Assembly (NCBI RefSeq): GCF_020892095.1
Contig: NZ_AP024845.1
Span: forward strand, 1,364,001 to 1,428,000
DNA length: 64,000 nucleotides
Reading direction: 5' to 3'
Source: Claveliimonas bilis
Lineage (GTDB): Bacteria; Bacillota; Clostridia; Lachnospirales; Lachnospiraceae
Part shown: piece after piece, positions 59,945-64,000 of the stretch
How positions within the stretch are numbered: position 1 is the stretch's first letter
Layout of the letters: each line of letters opens with the position of its first letter
Position numbers and translations under genes: made by a program
Notes under the pieces: generated by a model
What the model saw: only the letters and a program-made list of their open reading frames with translations
Databases searched by the model: none
Told to the model about the DNA's origin: nothing

Positions 59945-60617
59945 ACCCCCACACTGTCTTTATGTATTTTGGATTTTCAAAAGAATCTCCCATCTTTTCA
60001 CGAAGATGGCGGATATGAACCGTAATTGTATTATTGCTTTTACTGAAATATTCATTGCCCCATATTTCATGAAAAAGTTCCTCAGAACTTACGACTTCTC
60101 CCTTCTTTTGGCATAAAATACGCAAAATCGAAAATTCTGTCGGTGTAAGAGAAAGGGGTTTTTCGTTCAGGGAGCATTCATGTGTCCTGATGTTCAGTAC
60201 AAGACCTGAATAAGTGATCACATCATCATCGTTATCTGCACCCGCATTATATCGCTTATACCGCCTTAATTGAGCCTTCACGCGGGCTACCATTTCCAGT
60301 GGCAGGAATGGTTTCGTAATATAGTCGTCTGCTCCAAGAGCAAGTCCGTTGATCTTATCGATTTCCTCTCCTTTGGCTGTCAGCATAATAACCGGATATT
60401 GGTGCTCTTCACGAAGCTTCTGACAGAGTTGGAAGCCACTCATATCCGGGAGCATTACATCCAAAATTGCCAAATCCAACTTTTCGGTTTGGATACAATT
60501 CCATGCATCGGTTCCATTAAAGAACTTAAATACCTGAAATCCCTCATTTGTCAGGTAAAGAGAAACCAAATCTGCAATTTCCTGTTCATCGTCAACAATC
60601 AATATCTTATCTTTCAT
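59922..60617 (-). CDS. VanR-like response regulator (OmpR family)
   Basis: The 231-residue protein has a receiver with Asp53 (LDLAILDVMLPDMSG), ITKPFLPLE and a winged helix with LTPTEFSILRILCQKKGEVVSSEELFHEIWGNEYFSKSNNTITVHIRHL, which is nearly the textbook VanR wording (given here only as a family match, broken at QKKGE). It is the first gene of the R-S-Y trio. Targets in known systems are the van promoters; here only the carboxypeptidase gene lies downstream. Confidence 0.9.
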   Translation of the reverse strand: MKDKILIVDDEQEIADLVSLYLTNEGFQVFKFFNGTDAWNCIQTEKLDLAILDVMLPDMSGFQLCQKLREEHQYPVIMLTAKGEEIDKINGLALGADDYITKPFLPLEMVARVKAQLRRYKRYNAGADNDDDVITYSGLVLNIRTHECSLNEKPLSLTPTEFSILRILCQKKGEVVSSEELFHEIWGNEYFSKSNNTITVHIRHLREKMGDSFENPKYIKTVWGCGYKIEK

Positions 60618-60684
60618 AGCTGCTATTTTATACTCCTCATTGTTTCTTTCATCTCTATTTTTCCGTCCAAAGACAGGACATACA

Positions 60685-60903
60685 TCAGATTAAAATAAAA
60701 ATCAGACCCACAGCCCCTGCCGCAGACAGGACATGGAATACCGGAAGTCCGAGCGCCACGGAAAAGCCAAAATTATAAAAAAAGATATACGTATATATAT
60801 TTTCGATCCACTGCCCGAAAACATAAAACAATCCGAACCCAAGCGTCCATGCCACTGTAAGGGCAGCTGTAAAAGAGACAAATATGTATTTGAAGATATT
60901 CAC
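60685..60903 (-). CDS. Small membrane protein of unknown function
   Basis: The 72-residue product has two or three hydrophobic segments (YIFVSFTAALTVAWTLGFGLFYVF, AAGAVGLIFILI). Its start is a GTG overlapping the stop of the upstream 88-codon frame, so the two are coupled, or they are pieces of one frameshifted gene. No family is recognised. Confidence 0.45.
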   Translation of the reverse strand: MNIFKYIFVSFTAALTVAWTLGFGLFYVFGQWIENIYTYIFFYNFGFSVALGLPVFHVLSAAGAVGLIFILI

Positions 60904-61166
60904 ATTTCTGTGGACATTCGGCGTTTCAGAAGAATAGATATGCCATAGTCTGTAAGGTATATACGCTGCAAGTATATTACTGAAAAAACCGAGAACCGAC
61001 GTTTCATTAAATGTGCCGGAGCTTTTTCCAGAAAACGATACTGATTTTCTTTCTCTACAAGGATTGAATTCTGATTCAACTCTTCAAGAACCTCATCCAT
61101 AATGGATATGATATCAGATTCACTTCTATCGTCAAAGCTGTAGACCAAGGTCGTCTCTTCTGTCAA
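60900..61166 (-). CDS. Small protein of unknown function, start unclear
   Basis: The frame encodes an acidic N-terminal half (YSFDDRSESDIISIMDEVLEELNQ) and a basic, partly hydrophobic C-terminal half. No ATG is available; the only start is TTG at 61166, while the frame stays open for another 21 codons (…QQEEEAKAKVNETGT) to a TAA. Lack of a good start suggests 5' loss or an unusual initiation. It is coupled to the 72-codon membrane protein. Confidence 0.4.
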   Translation of the reverse strand: MTEETTLVYSFDDRSESDIISIMDEVLEELNQNSILVEKENQYRFLEKAPAHLMKRRFSVFSVIYLQRIYLTDYGISILLKRRMSTEM

Positions 61167-61239
61167 TGTTCCCGTTTCATTTACCTTTGCTTTTGCCTCC
61201 TCCTCTTGCTGTATTTTTTAGTTCCAAACAGAAAGAACC

Positions 61240-61283
61240 ACTATAAGTTTCCTGTTCCGGAAAACTCAGCGGTTCTTCTTTCA
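61240..61283 (-). terminator. Probable terminator after the STAS gene
   Basis: On the minus strand AGAACC...GTTTTCC and GGAAACT...GGTTCT form an imperfect stem followed by TTCTGTTT. Confidence 0.45.
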
Positions 61284-61300
61284 GCGACTGATGCCGCTGT

Positions 61301-61603
61301 TTACTCAATATTCAGGAATTTCACAAAACCTGTCATTTCAAATACTTCCATTATTTCTCTATTAACATTTCTCACAGTCATGGATCCTCCCAGCCCGTTA
61401 ATAATCTTCTGTGCTCTCAGGATTTCTCTCAGCCCTTCCGTTGAAATATATGTCAGATTTGATAAATCCAGCTCCAGTTTCTCCGTTGTCGCTAATTCCT
61501 TATCCAGGACTTCCCTCAATTTCAGCTCCATCTCCGCACATAGGCTGCCATCAAGACTGATCGTCAGAATATCTTGCTCTCTTCTGTTAACTTTAACCGG
61601 CAT
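61301..61603 (-). CDS. STAS-domain anti-sigma factor antagonist
   Basis: The 100-residue protein is a single STAS domain: QDILTISLDGSLCAEMELKL, KLELDLSNLTYISTEGLREIL with the phosphorylatable Ser/Thr region (YISTEG), and GGSMTVRNVNREIMEVFEMTGF. SpoIIAA/RsbV-type antagonists release sigma factors from a kinase anti-sigma partner. No such partner is adjacent. The ATG at 61603 follows AAGGTGAG; the frame is open further upstream but without a ribosome site. Confidence 0.85.
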   Translation of the reverse strand: MPVKVNRREQDILTISLDGSLCAEMELKLREVLDKELATTEKLELDLSNLTYISTEGLREILRAQKIINGLGGSMTVRNVNREIMEVFEMTGFVKFLNIE

Positions 61604-61766
61604 CTCACCTTCACCACCTGATATATGTATTCGTTTCCTACCGTTTTCAGGATCTAATATGATATAAATTTTATCATACAAAATTTTTTCTGTAAAGACA
61701 TTGCAATTCCCTGTTCCATAAACCAAAAATGAAATTTTAAATTCCACCTCTCCTACGGGTAGTAGC

Positions 61767-63206
61767 GTTTACTTCTGCACAGTTGATATTTACTCTTTCA
61801 TACATCCATGGTATGGTTATCTCTCCTTCTGACAGCAGTAGAAGGAGGCTCATCATGAGTAAATATATTCCTGGTAACCAAAAACATCTTACCCTTGAAA
61901 ACCGTATCTATATCGAAAACGAACTAAATAAGGGCACTTCCTTTAAGGATATTGCCAGGTTCCTGTGTAAGGATCCTACTACAATCTCTAAAGAAGTCAG
62001 GGCTCACCGTCTCTCAGACTGGTATCACAAAGGGACTTTCTATAATGCCAAAAACTTCTGTATTCACCGCTATCACTGTAAGAAAACGAACGCCTGTGGA
62101 AAGATTGTCCTGTGCGGAATCAAATGCGCATCCTGTCCTACCTGCAACCAAACCTGCAGAAACTTTGAAAAAGAGCATTGCGTAAGGCTTGACCGGGCTC
62201 CCTATGTCTGCAACGGCTGTACGAAAAAAATCAATCACTGCACGCTTGCCCACAAATACTCTTATAACGCCAGGTTCGCTGACAGGAAATACCGGGAAAA
62301 ACTCCGGGATTCTAGAACAGGTATTAACATGACCAAACGGGAGCTTCACAAAAAGGATCAGATCATTTCCCCTCTGATCGAACAGGGACAGTCTCCCTAT
62401 CATATCCTGACAAACCACCCGGAACTGGAGATGTCTGTCCGTACCCTGTATTCGTATCTTGACCAGGGCCTCTTTACAGCTAGGAACATAGATCTGAAGC
62501 GGAAGGTCCATTTCAAGCCAAAAAAGTGCCATAAAACACAGATCACGGACAGGACAGTCTTTACTAACCGATCTTATCGTGACTTCTGTTCCCTTTCCCT
62601 TACAGGCTATGTACAAATGGATACGGTTCATTCTTCCAGGGAATCAAAAAAGACCCTGCTGACCATATTTTTCACGAAAGAAAAACTCTTCCTTGCTTTT
62701 CTGATGAACCGCTGCACCAAAGGCGCTGTCCGTCTTGTTTTTGACCGTCTGGAAAAGCGTATGGGAACCTATGAATTTACTTCCGTGTTTGAATATATCC
62801 TCACGGACCGGGGCTCTGAATTTGGTGATCCGGATGCTTTGGAAACCGGAGTGGACGGAATATAGCGTTCCAGCATTTATTACTGTGACCCGATGCAGAG
62901 TGGGCAGAAGGGCGGATTGGAACAAGCACACACGATGCTGCGGATGATCCTCCCAAAAGGAACCAGTTTTGAATTCCTTACACAATGGGACGTAAACCTG
63001 ATTGTGAACCATATCAATTCCACACCGAGGGAAAGCCTGGGTGGGAGGACGCCATACAGCGTCGCGTTGGAAGCACTTGGAGAAGAGGTCTTAAACGCAT
63101 TTCAGCTTAGACCGATTGCCCCGGATGAGGTAAATCTGATGCCTAAGCTGATCCGCTTTAATCACTAATCAACTGATCGAAATCTGCTGTCAGACTGGAA
63201 GTAAAC
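61767..63206 (+). mobile_element. IS30-family insertion sequence with interrupted transposase
   Basis: The ends share GTTTACTTC at 61767 and its complement GAAGTAAAC ending at 63206, with weak similarity further in. Between them lies one IS30-type gene broken by a single in-frame TAG. No clear target duplication is visible. The element is about 1.44 kb. Confidence 0.7.
61855..63168 (+). pseudogene. IS30-family transposase with premature TAG
   Basis: ATG at 61855 follows AAGGAGG. The N-terminal helix-turn-helix (LTLENRIYIENELNKGTSFKDIARFL, CKDPTTISKEVRAHR), a Cys-rich segment and the first two catalytic Asp (YVQMDTVHSS, LTDRGSEFG) are followed by TAG at 62863-62865. The same frame then continues with YYCDPMQSGQKGGLEQAHTM, carrying the catalytic Glu, to a stop at 63168. 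The stop replaces what is probably CAG. The first product lacks Glu, so the copy should be inactive unless the codon is read through. Confidence 0.88.
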
Positions 63207-63571
63207 GTTTCACATTTTTTAGATGTGGCCGGTGGAATTCAGTCCCGCACACCGTATTCCAGCGGTCCGTTTCCCATGCCCAGAAATCAAGTATTTTTCA
63301 ATGAGTTTAGCTAATTATAACAGAAAACTGGAGATTTTGCTTAAAAATCCCCTGTAAAATCCGCGAAAAATAAAGTATGGTGGAATTTACCTCTTCACCG
63401 GAATTTAAAATTTCAATTTAGCCCTGTTCCATAAAAACATAAGGTAAATATCTTCCGCCTCCTTTTGGCTGCCTTTAGTATTAGTTTCCTTTGGCTATAT
63501 CCTTTCCACTACCGGGCAGATTTGGAACTTTCCTCCTTAAAAACCGTACGCCGCCAGGCACACAAAAAAGC
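63207..63571. other. Intergenic region without recognisable gene
   Basis: No reading frame with a ribosome site or known motif is seen between the IS30 end and the tRNA terminator. It may be remnant DNA of the insertion region. Confidence 0.4.
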
Positions 63572-63608
63572 CGAAAACTCCTGGCATCCCAGTGTTTTCG
63601 GCTTTTTT
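63572..63608 (-). terminator. Terminator after tRNA-Arg
   Basis: GCCGAAAAC pairs with GTTTTCGGC with further pairing inside, followed on the minus strand by six bases of the complement of A-run and TTTTTTG; it also has a T-run on the plus strand, so it is bidirectional. Confidence 0.75.
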
Positions 63609-63613
63609 GTAAG

Positions 63614-63687
63614 CGTCGCTAAGAGGATTTGAACCTCCGGCCTACCGCTTAGGAGGCGGTCGCTCTATCCAGCTGAGCTATAGCGAC
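63614..63687 (-). tRNA. tRNA-Arg (anticodon CCT)
   Basis: A 74-base cloverleaf: acceptor GTCGCTA/TAGCGAC with discriminator G, D-arm GCTCAGCTGGATAGAGC, anticodon stem ACCGC/GCGGT with loop CTCCTAA (anticodon CCT), and T-arm GGAGGTTCAAATCCTC. CCA is not encoded. It decodes AGG. Confidence 0.95.
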
Positions 63688-63800
63688 TTATTAAAATAAT
63701 GTCCCAGTTATCATTTCATAATAACTGCCGTACTAGTATAGTTTAGCATTTTGCAGATATAAAATCAATCATTTTTTCATGGAGATATCTTTATTTTAAA

Positions 63801-63830
63801 TTAGGACGGGATGAAAAATCCCGTCCTAAA
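63801..63830 (-). terminator. Terminator after the partial gene at the window end
   Basis: TTAGGACGGGAT pairs with ATCCCGTCCTAA around a short A/T loop, followed by TTTAAAAT on the minus strand. Confidence 0.8.
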
Positions 63831-64000
63831 CTAAAAGTTAATTCTTCCCTGAAGCCACATATTTGCTTTAAATCTTCTTCCAACTGCAGGTTCTCCCAGT
63901 ACTTCCTTTACAGGTACGCACACGTCAAACTGCAGTTCATTAACATCAAGCTTCATCACATACAGTTCTTCCCTTGTTTCTTCATTTTCAATTGTATGCA
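63831..64000 (-). CDS. C-terminal end of a DUF3881-like protein (5' part outside)
   Basis: Only the last 56 codons are in the window. The end reads CVPVKEVLGEPAVGRRFKAN, then MWLQGRINF and stop. The GRRFK...WLQG ending reminds me of the DUF3881 family of Lachnospiraceae, but the family call is from memory and should be treated as tentative. Function is unknown. Confidence 0.5.
   Translation of the reverse strand, partial: HTIENEETREELYVMKLDVNELQFDVCVPVKEVLGEPAVGRRFKANMWLQGRINF

Noticed and set aside
57672-60617. Vancomycin resistance operon
   Set aside because: No vanH, D-Ala-D-Lac or D-Ala-D-Ser ligase, vanX or vanT gene is present, so resistance cannot be claimed.

Overview
The window looks like chromosomal DNA of a spore-forming, anaerobic, Gram-positive Clostridia, most likely Lachnospiraceae. 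Support comes from the gene set: bofA, cwlD, spoIID and a spoIIQ-like gene, a T-box leader on ileS, two rubrerythrins under a Fur/PerR regulator, Rrf2, BceAB-like ABC/two-component modules, a Tad pilus locus with DUF5702, and moderate-GC coding DNA with AT-rich intergenic regions. Family level is an inference; no rRNA is present to confirm it. Most genes lie on the minus strand.

Layout. 1-5.4 kb: Tad-type pilus operon (TadZ, TadA, TadB, TadC, Flp1 pilin, DUF5702; the last runs off the window) behind one promoter with a palindrome near its start. 5.6-11.5 kb: bofA, DUF2508, dCMP deaminase, upp, a Sua5-type synthase, cwlD and a GH18/SH3 cell-wall protein. 12-13 kb: mecA and a DUF1858 protein, then an AT-rich gap with tandem DnaA boxes. 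13.5-19.6 kb: ABC transporter plus two-component system, and an NlpC/P60 hydrolase. 19.8-21.6 kb: Fur/PerR regulator, reverse rubrerythrin and rubrerythrin, with palindromic operators over the promoters. 21.7-23.2 kb: ECF S-component and TrhA. 23.3-27 kb: an IS3 element, a GIY-YIG protein and an IS4-type element. 27-34.9 kb: spoIIQ/spoIID, glgP, ileS with its T-box leader. 34.9-44.6 kb: D,D-carboxypeptidase, an amidohydrolase/DUF3100/TauE cluster with a divergent Crp regulator, GNAT, WYL regulator, a 33-codon gene, MFS and TetR.

44.7-53.2 kb is a four-carbon acid sugar (threonate/erythronate) catabolic operon: beta-hydroxyacid dehydrogenase, two DUF1537 kinases, PdxA2, GntP permease and a DeoR regulator, with a divergent GntR regulator. 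53.3-61.6 kb holds a 5'-truncated FctA-repeat surface protein, an AraC-GNAT fusion overlapping an MFS pump, a vanR-vanS-vanY(D-type)-like trio without the resistance genes, two unknown small genes and a STAS protein. The window ends with an IS30 element carrying a nonsense codon, tRNA-Arg(CCT) and the 3' end of a partial gene.

The most unusual signals are a dispersed intergenic repeat built of about 22-nt degenerate units plus a long palindrome (three copies; one split exactly at its centre by the IS4-type element with a 9-bp target duplication), a perfect hairpin burying the transposase start codon of that element, the tandem DnaA boxes away from any visible dnaA, the orphan van-type signalling/carboxypeptidase trio, and an uncharacterised deaminase/transporter cluster.
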